Below, piece after piece: positions 51,582 to 59,246 of a stretch of DNA of 64,000 nucleotides. The notes under the pieces are model-generated. The model was not told the DNA's origin. It did not search any database and saw only the letters and a list, made by a program, of their open reading frames with translations. The stretch's first letter is position 1; every line of letters begins with the position of its first letter. A program made the translations under genes and the position numbers. Source of the stretch: Clostridia bacterium (GTDB lineage Bacteria; Bacillota; Clostridia; Christensenellales; Pumilibacteraceae); NCBI GenBank assembly GCA_022793815.1, contig JAAWDP010000007.1, forward strand, positions 94,181 to 158,180, written 5' to 3'.

Positions 51582-52688
51582 TTATATCCCTTGACTTATA
51601 ATTTCATTCCATGCAACTTTATGCTGATACTTAATCGTTGCATCTGTTTTTAATAATTCAACATATTTGTCTATAAATTCCGCAGGGTCAGTCAACAAAC
51701 GCAAGTAGTATTTAAGTGTAGTATATACCCCATTTACGATAACTTGACATCCGTGAATTTGCGCAATTCTTTGAATTTCATTATCAATTTGTTCCCAATC
51801 GGCAGAGTCCATATTGGCAGTTGTTAATAGATAATAGCGGTCTGTATTATAAATCTTAAATTTTTCATACGCATCTGCAATTAATTGCCGAGAGATTTGG
51901 ATTTCGTGTTTAATCTCCACCCCTTCGAACGCTGTGCCGTTTTCGTTGTTAACATCAATATCGCCAATGCGACCTGATTGCATATCTGCTGAATTATGCG
52001 ATTCTAAGGCGCATAGTACTTTATTTTCATATCTGGCAACTTGTCCAAACATACATTGATAAGCGGCGTAAATTGCAAGCGTAGGTAATCGAGAAGCTCC
52101 TGAACAGGTGTATCTGTAAGTAAAATGTTTTTCCATTAGCCTAATAATTTTTGAAATTGATAGACTGTGTGGCTTTGCAAGTTCGATAACCAAATCATCT
52201 CGCTGTTTTATTAGTTTAATAAAGAAATATCTTAGGGTATCTTCTGGACTTAATCCCTTTGTTTGAATCTCATCAATCAATTCTAAAAAAGCCATTTTTA
52301 CATTAGGCGGTGTTATTTTACCAGGATAATCAAGTGTATATGGGTGTGGTTGCTCAAATGACCGCGTTAACCAACCAGATTCTGCCATAGCAGGAAAATT
52401 GACACTTTTCATAAACGGAGTAACAAAATCTTTATCAATCGTGCGTCCTGCAAATCCATTTGCCTGTTGCGCTTGGTGGTATCTTATATCTTGGCTACTA
52501 TCAAATATTTTATGTACAAGTAAGGTTGTCAGCACTGCAACCATACCCTTATTACTTTCAGACCGAGAAACAAGTAAATCAATTTGCGATTTTGCTAACT
52601 CAGGAATTGACGTTGTGAGTTGATTATTAGATACTGAAATCATTGCACTATTATATGTTGTTCTTAATATTTCGCTATGAGTTGGCAT
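51582..52688 (-). CDS. Type II restriction endonuclease (PD-(D/E)XK candidate)
   Basis: A 368-aa protein encoded directly after, and overlapping by 14 bases, a C5 cytosine methyltransferase. A PD-(D/E)XK-like triad is visible: Asp245 in IGDIDV, then Glu258-x-Lys260 in GVEIKHE. Gene order and size recall SacI-like enzymes, but the family cannot be fixed by eye. The ATG used is 9 bases from GGAG; a TTG five codons earlier is in frame. AT-rich, like its partner. Target site unknown. Confidence 0.8.
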   Translation of the reverse strand: MPTHSEILRTTYNSAMISVSNNQLTTSIPELAKSQIDLLVSRSESNKGMVAVLTTLLVHKIFDSSQDIRYHQAQQANGFAGRTIDKDFVTPFMKSVNFPAMAESGWLTRSFEQPHPYTLDYPGKITPPNVKMAFLELIDEIQTKGLSPEDTLRYFFIKLIKQRDDLVIELAKPHSLSISKIIRLMEKHFTYRYTCSGASRLPTLAIYAAYQCMFGQVARYENKVLCALESHNSADMQSGRIGDIDVNNENGTAFEGVEIKHEIQISRQLIADAYEKFKIYNTDRYYLLTTANMDSADWEQIDNEIQRIAQIHGCQVIVNGVYTTLKYYLRLLTDPAEFIDKYVELLKTDATIKYQHKVAWNEIISQGI

Positions 52689-53667
52689 TTCTTTCATCTC
52701 CAAAAAGTTGATTTTTTATTTCTTGCGCCACTGCTTGTATCATTGAAACGCAAACAGAATTCCCTAATTGTTTATATTGCTCTCCAATAGAACTAACTTT
52801 TATAAAAGTGTCTGGAAATCCCATAATACGCCAACACTCGTTTATCGTTAATTTACGAACGCGATTATCGTCAGTAAGAATAAAATATCTGCCAGATGAT
52901 TCTTGCGACGGTAATGTAGGGTGAATACCATACACAGAGTATATACGATTAGGTTGTTTATGCACTCTTGACAAATGTTCTGTGCCTGGTCGAACTCCTA
53001 CTTTGCGAATAGACTTATTTCTATATCCAGCAAAAATTAGTCCAGACTCTTGTTGCTTGGGATTATTGATTAGTGTATATTCAGTAGGGGAAAGAAATTC
53101 GAAATCACCTTGTTTATCCAAACTATCCACTAAACGGCAACGCGGCTTTGTTTCAATTTTGCTAAAATCAAATTCTTTTTTTAGTGAGCCAATAATAATA
53201 ATCCTTTCCCTGTTTTGCGGTAGACCAAAATCTGATCCATTTAATATTTTCCAAGAAACAAAGTAGCCAAGTTCAATTAATTTATCAAGAATTGTTTGCA
53301 ATGTTTTGCCGCCGTTGTGGTGTACTAAATGTTTTACATTTTCTAGAAAAACGACGGGTGGTTTTTTTTCATTAAGAATACGACAAATTTCAAAAAATAG
53401 TGTTCCGCGTGTATCATCAAATCCTTTTTGCTTGCCAGAAATGCTAAAAGGCTGACACGGAAATCCTGCACATAAAATATCGTGTTGGGGTATAGTTTTT
53501 TCATCCACCAATTTTATATCGCCAGCAGGTAATTCGTTAAAATTGGCATTATATGTTTTTTGACATTCACTATTTATATCACAAGAAAAAACGCACTTGA
53601 AACCTTGCGTTTCCATTCCTATACGAATACCACCTATACCGCAAAATAAATCGATGAATTTGAACAT
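52675..53667 (-). CDS. DNA (cytosine-5) methyltransferase
   Basis: A 330-aa C5 methyltransferase with all main motifs: I (FIDLFCGIGGIRIGME), IV with the catalytic Cys71 (GFPCQPFS), VI (ENVKHL), VIII (QNRERI) and X (GNSVCVSM). It protects host DNA from the adjacent endonuclease. The start MFKFIDLF is preceded by GAGG at 6 bases; an upstream in-frame ATG overlaps the promoter. Codon use is AT-rich compared with the surrounding chromosome, a sign of transfer. Confidence 0.95.
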   Translation of the reverse strand: MFKFIDLFCGIGGIRIGMETQGFKCVFSCDINSECQKTYNANFNELPAGDIKLVDEKTIPQHDILCAGFPCQPFSISGKQKGFDDTRGTLFFEICRILNEKKPPVVFLENVKHLVHHNGGKTLQTILDKLIELGYFVSWKILNGSDFGLPQNRERIIIIGSLKKEFDFSKIETKPRCRLVDSLDKQGDFEFLSPTEYTLINNPKQQESGLIFAGYRNKSIRKVGVRPGTEHLSRVHKQPNRIYSVYGIHPTLPSQESSGRYFILTDDNRVRKLTINECWRIMGFPDTFIKVSSIGEQYKQLGNSVCVSMIQAVAQEIKNQLFGDERNANS

Positions 53668-53683
53668 ACTGTACCTCATAATG

Positions 53684-53712
53684 ATTATAACAAAATCAAA
53701 CGATTTTTTCAA
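53684..53712 (-). promoter_or_regulatory. Promoter of the restriction-modification operon
   Basis: On the minus strand TTGAAA (53712-53707), 17 bases, TATAAT (53689-53684). It is about 16 bases from the methyltransferase start. Confidence 0.8.
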
Positions 53713-53749
53713 GCGTATAACATAGACAAAATAAAAATGGCACTGTGGC

Positions 53750-53797
53750 GGGTGCTTGATAAAACAAGCGGCTCGCTACGCTCGCCGTCAAGCACCC
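53750..53797. repeat. REP-like inverted repeat
   Basis: GGGTGCTTGA (53750-53759) and TCAAGCACCC (53788-53797) flank a 28-base GC-rich loop with a repeated GCTCGC unit. It is much more GC-rich than the island around it. Confidence 0.65.
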
Positions 53798-53902
53798 GAC
53801 ACGAAACGACACAACAATCAAAACTGCCTTGTGTTTATATCCGTTTCGCATCTTATGTAGTCTACTATTTCTATTGTTATCATAACCTGCCGAAAAGGAT
53901 AA

Positions 53903-53939
53903 GAAAAAACCCGAACCGATATGTTCGATTTGGGTTTTG
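53903..53939. terminator. Hairpin at the right edge of the island
   Basis: AAAACCC...GAAC and GTTC...GGGTTTT arms form a stem with one side bulge, ending in TTTT. Position and tail match the left-edge hairpin although the stem sequence differs. Confidence 0.6.
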
Positions 53940-54006
53940 ATTAGTGGGTAATAAAGTCAGAGTTTGAACACTTTTGACGGTGTTCAAACTCTATTACTTG
54001 TGGCGG
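53935..54006. repeat. Right copy of the flanking repeat with added inverted arm
   Basis: The 40-base repeat (53935-53973) is followed by an inverted copy of its end: AGAGTTTGAACAC (53959-53971) pairs with GTGTTCAAACTCT (53980-53992), loop TTTTGACG. Then ACTTGTGGCGG (53996-54006) enters the tRNA-Ser gene. The left copy lacks the inverted arm. Confidence 0.75.
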
Positions 54007-54093
54007 AGTGAGAGGGATTTGAACCCTCGCTACAGATAAACCCGTACTACCTCCTTAGCAGGGAGGCCCCTTGAGCCACTTGGGTATCACTCC
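54001..54093 (-). tRNA. tRNA-Ser (anticodon GCU)
   Basis: Read on the minus strand: acceptor GGAGTGA/TCACTCC, a class II long variable arm, anticodon loop CTGCTAA, T-loop GGTTCAAAT, discriminator G and encoded CCA. It decodes AGC/AGU. Confidence 0.95.
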
Positions 54094-54124
54094 ATAATGT
54101 CAATGAAATAATAGTTTGTAATGT

Positions 54125-54214
54125 TGGCGGAGAGAGAGGGATTCGAACCCCCGGTTCCTTTCGAAACGCCGGTTTTCAAGACCGGTGCCATAAACCAGAC
54201 TCGGCCATCTCTCC
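54125..54214 (-). tRNA. tRNA-Ser (anticodon UGA)
   Basis: Minus strand: acceptor GGAGAGA/TCTCTCC, long variable arm, anticodon loop CTTGAAA, T-loop GGTTCGAAT, discriminator G and encoded CCA. It is 31 bases from the other tRNA-Ser and probably co-transcribed with it. Confidence 0.95.
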
Positions 54215-54333
54215 TCAAAGCCAGCTTGACTATTATAGCCAATATATTGCCCATTGTCAAGCATTTTGCAACTTACATAGCGTATTCGAATTCAAATAAA
54301 AGCAAGACGAAGTTGTTTTTTAATATGCATGTC

Positions 54334-54362
54334 TTGACAAGACGCATGATAAATAGTATAAT
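54334..54362 (+). promoter_or_regulatory. Promoter of tRNA-Gly
   Basis: TTGACA, 17 bases, TATAAT: a full consensus sigma-A promoter ending 13 bases before the mature tRNA. Confidence 0.9.
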
Positions 54363-54375
54363 TAAAATGCCGTGT

Positions 54376-54450
54376 GCGGAAGTGGCTCAATGGTAGAGCG
54401 TCGGCTTCCCAAGCCGAATGTTGCGAGTTCGAATCTCGTCTTCCGCTCCA
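54376..54450 (+). tRNA. tRNA-Gly (anticodon CCC)
   Basis: Acceptor GCGGAAG/CTTCCGC, anticodon stem TCGGC/GCCGA with loop TTCCCAA, T-loop GAGTTCGAATCTC, discriminator T and encoded CCA. It decodes GGG. Confidence 0.95.
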
Positions 54451-54453
54451 CTT

Positions 54454-54487
54454 AACGGGTTGAAATCGTAGGATTCAGCCCGTTTTT
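54454..54487 (+). terminator. Terminator after tRNA-Gly
   Basis: AACGGG...TTGAA and TTCAG...CCCGTT arms followed by TTTTT. Confidence 0.85.
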
Positions 54488-54503
54488 AAAATAAAGATTT
54501 ACT

Positions 54504-54537
54504 TTAAAAAGACCGCAGAGATTTATTCTGCGGTCCT
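54504..54537 (-). terminator. Terminator of the ABC exporter operon
   Basis: GACCGCAGA and TCTGCGGTC form a 9-bp stem; on the minus strand it is followed by TTTTT (54510-54506). Confidence 0.9.
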
Positions 54538-54554
54538 TGCTTAGGATGGATATT

Positions 54555-56306
54555 TTAATCGTCGCCGTAACCGGCTTCGAACAATGTTTTGTAGAATCCG
54601 CCTTGTTGCATGAGCGATGCGTGATTGCCTTTTTCGATTACGTTTCCGTCCTTCATGACGAGAATTATATCGGCTTCCTTTATCGTGGATAGACGATGAG
54701 CGACTATGAACGACGTGCGTCCTTGCATCATGAGAGCAAAGGCTTTTTGAATTTTGATTTCCGTGCGTGTGTCTATATTGCTTGTCGCTTCGTCGAGTAT
54801 AAGCATGGGCGGGTCCATAAGCATTACGCGCGCTATACATAACAGCTGTCGCTGACCTTGCGATATGCCGTCCCCGTTGTCGGAAATAACAGTGTCGTAG
54901 CCGTCTTTCAGGCGCATAATGAAATTGTGTATGCGGGCTTTCTTTGCGGCTTCCTCTATTTCTTCTTGCGTGGCGTCGTCTTTGCCGTAGGCGATATTTT
55001 CGCGGATGGTGCCGCGGAACAACCACGAATCCTGCAAAACCATGCCGAAATTGCGCCGCAGGGCTTTTCGCGTCATATCCTTAATCGGTACGCCGTCGAT
55101 AAGAATTTCGCCGCCGTTTACGTCATAGAACCGCATGAGAAGATTTATCAAAGTGGTTTTTCCGCAGCCCGTCGGTCCGACAATCGCAACTCTTTGTCCC
55201 GATTTGACTTCGAGGTTAAAGTCGGTAATCAAAGGGCGCTCCTTGCTATAAGAGAACTCGGCGTGCCGTATCGAAACATTGCCTTTTGCCGTAAAGTCCG
55301 TGCCCGAAGAATCGTCCGCTTCTTCTTTTTCGTCGAGCAGTTTAAATACGCGCGCTGCCGCCGCCGTGGCTGTTTGCAGTTCGGTGATGACCCCCGTGAT
55401 TTCGTTGAACGGCTTTGTATATTGATTGGCATACGTTAAAAAGCATGAAAGGTCGCCGACGCTCATATCGCCTTTTATTGCGAGGAAAGCGCCCATTATG
55501 GCAACCGCCGCATAGACTATACCGTTTACGAAGCGGGTGCAGGGATTTACCATAGCCGAGTAAAACATGGCTTTTATTCCGACCTTTTTGAGTTCGCAGT
55601 TTATTATATCGAATCTTTTTTCGGCAGTCTGCTCGTAAGAGAAAGCCTTGACTGTTTTTATATCGGACAGCATTTCTTCGGTCAAGCCGCCGAGTTTGCC
55701 GCGCATATCCGATTGAGCCGCGAATTTGTCGTGACAGCCTTTGGCTATAAAATAGGCGACTATTATGGACAGGGGCGTTACTACCACTACGACCAAAGTT
55801 ACCCAAGGATTGACTCCGAGCATGAAGCACAATGTGCCGACGACCGTTACGACACCGGTAAACAACTGCGTAAAACCTTGAATAAGTCCGTCCGATATCT
55901 GTTCGGTATCCGCGCCTACGCGGGTCATCAGGTCGCCTCGGCTACTGCCGTCGATTACTTTAAGCGGCACACGGTTGAGTTTGTCGAATGCGTCGCGGCG
56001 GATATCGCGTATAGTGCGGTAGGCTACTTTGTTTGTGCACAGAGAAACCAACCATTGGAAAAGGGATGCTGCGGCTATGAGTCCGCCGAGTATGAAAAGA
56101 CGCTTGAACACGGCGTCGAAATCCACATTGTTTTTGCCGATTATATAGTCTATTGCATTGCCTATCACAATTGGGGCGAACAAAGTGGCGGCTATCTGCA
56201 AAAGCGCGAAAAACAGCGCAAGTACGAGCCAAAACATATACGGTTTTACGTAGGAGAGCAATCGCCCTATCGTACGGGGGCGGGGGGTCGGCAACTGTTT
56301 TTTCAT
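54555..56306 (-). CDS. ABC exporter half-transporter, second subunit
   Basis: A 583-aa ABC protein with six membrane segments (residues about 15-310) and an ATPase domain. Walker A is GPTGCGKTT, the signature DGISQGQRQLL, Walker B MLILDEATS, and the H-loop VAHRLST. Its start overlaps the end of the partner gene by four bases (ATGA). The first residues contain a PTPRPR run encoded by a C-rich tract. Such pairs form heterodimeric exporters of lipids, drugs or peptides. Confidence 0.93.
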   Translation of the reverse strand: MKKQLPTPRPRTIGRLLSYVKPYMFWLVLALFFALLQIAATLFAPIVIGNAIDYIIGKNNVDFDAVFKRLFILGGLIAAASLFQWLVSLCTNKVAYRTIRDIRRDAFDKLNRVPLKVIDGSSRGDLMTRVGADTEQISDGLIQGFTQLFTGVVTVVGTLCFMLGVNPWVTLVVVVVTPLSIIVAYFIAKGCHDKFAAQSDMRGKLGGLTEEMLSDIKTVKAFSYEQTAEKRFDIINCELKKVGIKAMFYSAMVNPCTRFVNGIVYAAVAIMGAFLAIKGDMSVGDLSCFLTYANQYTKPFNEITGVITELQTATAAAARVFKLLDEKEEADDSSGTDFTAKGNVSIRHAEFSYSKERPLITDFNLEVKSGQRVAIVGPTGCGKTTLINLLMRFYDVNGGEILIDGVPIKDMTRKALRRNFGMVLQDSWLFRGTIRENIAYGKDDATQEEIEEAAKKARIHNFIMRLKDGYDTVISDNGDGISQGQRQLLCIARVMLMDPPMLILDEATSNIDTRTEIKIQKAFALMMQGRTSFIVAHRLSTIKEADIILVMKDGNVIEKGNHASLMQQGGFYKTLFEAGYGDD

Positions 56307-58030
56307 TTTCCGCCTCCTTTACCGACGCCTTGCGATTGGCAGATTTCACGGTATACTTCGCAATCGCCGTACAGCGTGTCGTGCGTTCCGTAGCCTACGG
56401 TTTCGCCGTCTTCCAAAACAAGTATGGCGTCGGCGTCTTTTATCGAACCGCATCTTTGCGATACGATTATCGTCGTAAGGTTGGGGAGTTCTTCCAAAGC
56501 CGTTCTGAGACGTTTATCCGTAAGCGTATCGAGCGCGGACGACGAATCGTCGAGAATCAGAAGCGACGGTTCTTTTGCCAGTGCGCGTGCTATTGTCAGG
56601 CGCTGCCGCTGTCCGCCGGAAAAGTTTTTGCCGCCGGCTTCCACGTGCGCGTCGAGATAGCCGTCAAGCTTGCTTACGAAATCGTATGCCTGTGCTTTTT
56701 TCAAAGCTTCCGTTATTTTTTCGTCGTCGATATTCTTGTTTCCCATTTGCATGTTTTCGCGCACGGTGCCGGAAAACAGTCCCGTTTTTTGAGCGACTAT
56801 GCCCACTTGCGAGCGCAGCTGCGCAAAAGGGTATTCGCGCACGTCTATGCCTTTATACCGTACCGCGCCTTCCGTCGTATCGTAAAAGCGCGGAATTAAA
56901 TTGATTAACGTACTTTTTCCGCTGCCCGTTGCACCTATAATTCCCAGCCGTTTTCCCCGAGGCAGAGAGAACGAAATATTTTTCAATGAAAGGCGGTCGG
57001 CGTTGTACGAAAAACTCACGTTGTCGAATTCCACTTCGGGGGCGTTATCGTCGCCGATTACGACTGTATCTGTTTTTTCCGTAACCGACGCTGACAGGGC
57101 GAATACTTCGTTTATGCGGCTTGCCGACGCTGAGGCTTTGGTGAACGTCACGATAAGATTTGCAAAGACCACAAGCGCAAGCAATATCTGACTGAGATAA
57201 TTTACGAGAGCAATGAGTTCGCCCTGCGTCAGAACGCCGTCGAAAACTTTGTATCCGCCGAAATAAATGACTGCTATCACGCAGATGTTTATTACTACGT
57301 AGGTGAGGGGATTGAGCAAGGCTGAAAGTCTGCCGACTCTTTCCGAAGTTTTTGTAAGCGAGTCGGTGGCGGCGGCAAAGTCGCGTTCTTCTTCCTCTTG
57401 CTTGGAAAATGCACGCACTACTCTTGCGCCCGTGAGATTCTCTTCCGTGAGTTCGTTTACGCGGTCAAGCTTTTGCTGTACCTTTCTGTAAGACGGTATA
57501 GTGTAGCGCATTATAAGGAAAAGAATTACGGATATGACAACCGCGCCTGCGACAAATACAAGCGCAAGTTTTGCGTTTATCATAAACGCCATAACGGCGG
57601 AGCCTATGACTATGAACGGTACGCGCGTTATCAGGCGTATGAACATTGCCACGGCTTGCTGCGTCTGATTGACGTCCGACGTTATCCGCGTCAGCAGTGA
57701 CGAAGCCCCTATCTTGTCGAGTTCTGAAAAAGAAAGTTTGTTTATATGTCCGAACATGTTTCTGCGCAGATTGGTGCCGTATCCCGAGGACGATACGGCG
57801 GCAAGGTATTGGCATGCAAGAGAGAACATGAGTCCCGCCGCGCCGAGACCGACCATAACGAGTCCTGCTTTAATGACATAATCTTTATCTCCGCCTGCTA
57901 TGCCCACGTCAATAATGCGTGCGACAATCAGCGGAATAATCAACTCGAAAAGAGCTTCTACGAATTTAAACAGGGGCGCAATTAATGCCTGCGGGCGGTA
58001 GCCTTTGAGATATTTTATAAGTTTCAGCAT
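56303..58030 (-). CDS. ABC exporter half-transporter, first subunit
   Basis: A 575-aa ABC protein, membrane domain at about residues 1-305, ATPase domain after it. Walker A is GATGSGKST, the signature FSGGQRQRL, and the Walker B end is LILDDSSSALD: the catalytic Glu after the Walker B Asp is replaced by Asp, and the H-loop is VSQRC, without His. This is the usual degenerate site of heterodimeric exporters. The ATG used follows AAAGG; an ATG 11 codons earlier has no site. Confidence 0.92.
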   Translation of the reverse strand: MLKLIKYLKGYRPQALIAPLFKFVEALFELIIPLIVARIIDVGIAGGDKDYVIKAGLVMVGLGAAGLMFSLACQYLAAVSSSGYGTNLRRNMFGHINKLSFSELDKIGASSLLTRITSDVNQTQQAVAMFIRLITRVPFIVIGSAVMAFMINAKLALVFVAGAVVISVILFLIMRYTIPSYRKVQQKLDRVNELTEENLTGARVVRAFSKQEEEERDFAAATDSLTKTSERVGRLSALLNPLTYVVINICVIAVIYFGGYKVFDGVLTQGELIALVNYLSQILLALVVFANLIVTFTKASASASRINEVFALSASVTEKTDTVVIGDDNAPEVEFDNVSFSYNADRLSLKNISFSLPRGKRLGIIGATGSGKSTLINLIPRFYDTTEGAVRYKGIDVREYPFAQLRSQVGIVAQKTGLFSGTVRENMQMGNKNIDDEKITEALKKAQAYDFVSKLDGYLDAHVEAGGKNFSGGQRQRLTIARALAKEPSLLILDDSSSALDTLTDKRLRTALEELPNLTTIIVSQRCGSIKDADAILVLEDGETVGYGTHDTLYGDCEVYREICQSQGVGKGGGK

Positions 58031-58122
58031 CGATAAACCTTTATGTGTGTATTTTTCCCGCATAATTCATATTATACTTTTATTTGATAAAAAGTGCGGG
58101 AGTATGTTGTGTATAAGCGGCG

Positions 58123-59025
58123 TTACTGTTTTTTGTATTTATCGTCTATTGCTTTAAGCATAAAACGCGCGGTTTCGAAATTCGGCGTAATTTCCAAACA
58201 TTTTTCCAACTCGGTTTTCGCTTCGTCCGCGTTTCCGCTTCCTGCCGCCAAACCCAATAGACACAGGGCGCGGTAGTAATGCAGGTAAGTAAGATGTTTG
58301 AGCTCGGTCGCCGAAGCAAGATATTCGTCTACCGTGTACAAGGTTTCTCCCAACTCCGTGAGTCTGGTTTTCGCGTCGCCGTTTATACCCGATACGCGCG
58401 CCGCTATATTCAGCAAAGCGATATCGGTGTTGTACGGGTCGAGGTTCAAAAGCCTTTCCGTGCCGATTTTTACGGCATCGAAATCGCCGGACGCCAACAG
58501 CTTTTTATAGCACGCCGTTTCTCGCGTATCTCCGTTTTCGGTCGGCTCTTTTTTATATTCCGCATACGGCTCATACCACTGCGTATATACGCTTGCAAGC
58601 CCTGCCGCAAGCATATCCTCTCCGCAATCGTAAACCAGTTCGCGGTATCGCGACGAAAGCACGGCGGCGAAAACTTCCGATGCTGAAAGCAACTCGCGCG
58701 TTTTTTCGTATAGGGTTTCGTCTATATGCGGCGATGCGACTACGAGATAGGGGTAGAAGATATACCATAATGCCTTTAAATCGTTGCTTTTTGTAGAGGA
58801 TACCACGTGGTACGCCATTTCGTAAGGCGTAAGCGTTTCGCCGCTCCCGTAAGAAGTAACGGAAAATTCGTCGGGCGGAAGAAAATCCGCACCGAACCGC
58901 ATCAGCGAGTTGAGTGCGGCGTTTTTTATTTTATCGCCGTCTTTTCCCCGTTTTATTTCGGCAGCGCTCAGTTTTATCAGCGTTCCCAGTGCGAGGGTTT
59001 CCGTTATGGGTGTATTATCGTGCAT
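58123..59025 (-). CDS. Helical-repeat (TPR-like) protein
   Basis: A 300-aa soluble protein, all alpha-helical by its hydrophobic pattern. The C-terminal third has TPR-like units (HYYRALCLLGLAAGSGNADEAKTELEKCLEI, ARFMLKAI) and earlier ones around FDAVKIGTERLLNLDPYNTDI. No signal or membrane segment. The frame is open far upstream, but the ATG chosen has a CGGAG site and the protein composition upstream is not sensible. Function unknown; possibly a scaffold. Confidence 0.75.
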   Translation of the reverse strand: MHDNTPITETLALGTLIKLSAAEIKRGKDGDKIKNAALNSLMRFGADFLPPDEFSVTSYGSGETLTPYEMAYHVVSSTKSNDLKALWYIFYPYLVVASPHIDETLYEKTRELLSASEVFAAVLSSRYRELVYDCGEDMLAAGLASVYTQWYEPYAEYKKEPTENGDTRETACYKKLLASGDFDAVKIGTERLLNLDPYNTDIALLNIAARVSGINGDAKTRLTELGETLYTVDEYLASATELKHLTYLHYYRALCLLGLAAGSGNADEAKTELEKCLEITPNFETARFMLKAIDDKYKKQ

Positions 59026-59246
59026 TTTAAGTTCTCCGTAAATGAAACAGTTTTGAAGCGGTTTGTTTACACGGTATTTTAAGCATATTTTTGCATTGCC
59101 GTCATACCGTTTACACAAACGCAAAGTATAATTAAAGTACTTAAAGACAAGGAGGTCTCGTTTATAAGAGAGAGACATTCGAACATTACATTCTTCCTTT
59201 GTAATCGGACGCGCGGCGAATGAAAATTTTCTTCGCCGCCGTCTTA
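59026..59246. other. Intergenic region between the repeat protein and the SNF2 helicase
   Basis: No gene is supported. A hairpin GGCGAA/TTCGCC near 59214-59241 lies after the helicase stop and may end its message, though its T-run is weak. A ribosome-site-like AAGGAGG at about 59150 on the plus strand is not followed by a start codon. Confidence 0.4.

Noticed and set aside
53737..53940. A 67-codon open frame right of the methyltransferase
   Set aside because: It runs through the REP-like inverted repeat, has no ribosome site and no sensible composition.
56270..56300. C-rich tract at the start of the second ABC exporter gene as a phase-variable switch
   Set aside because: The runs are 5 and 6 bases and interrupted, shorter than normally unstable tracts, and code for a plausible Pro/Arg stretch.
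59140..59180. Small gene behind the AAGGAGG at about 59150
   Set aside because: No start codon follows at usable distance.
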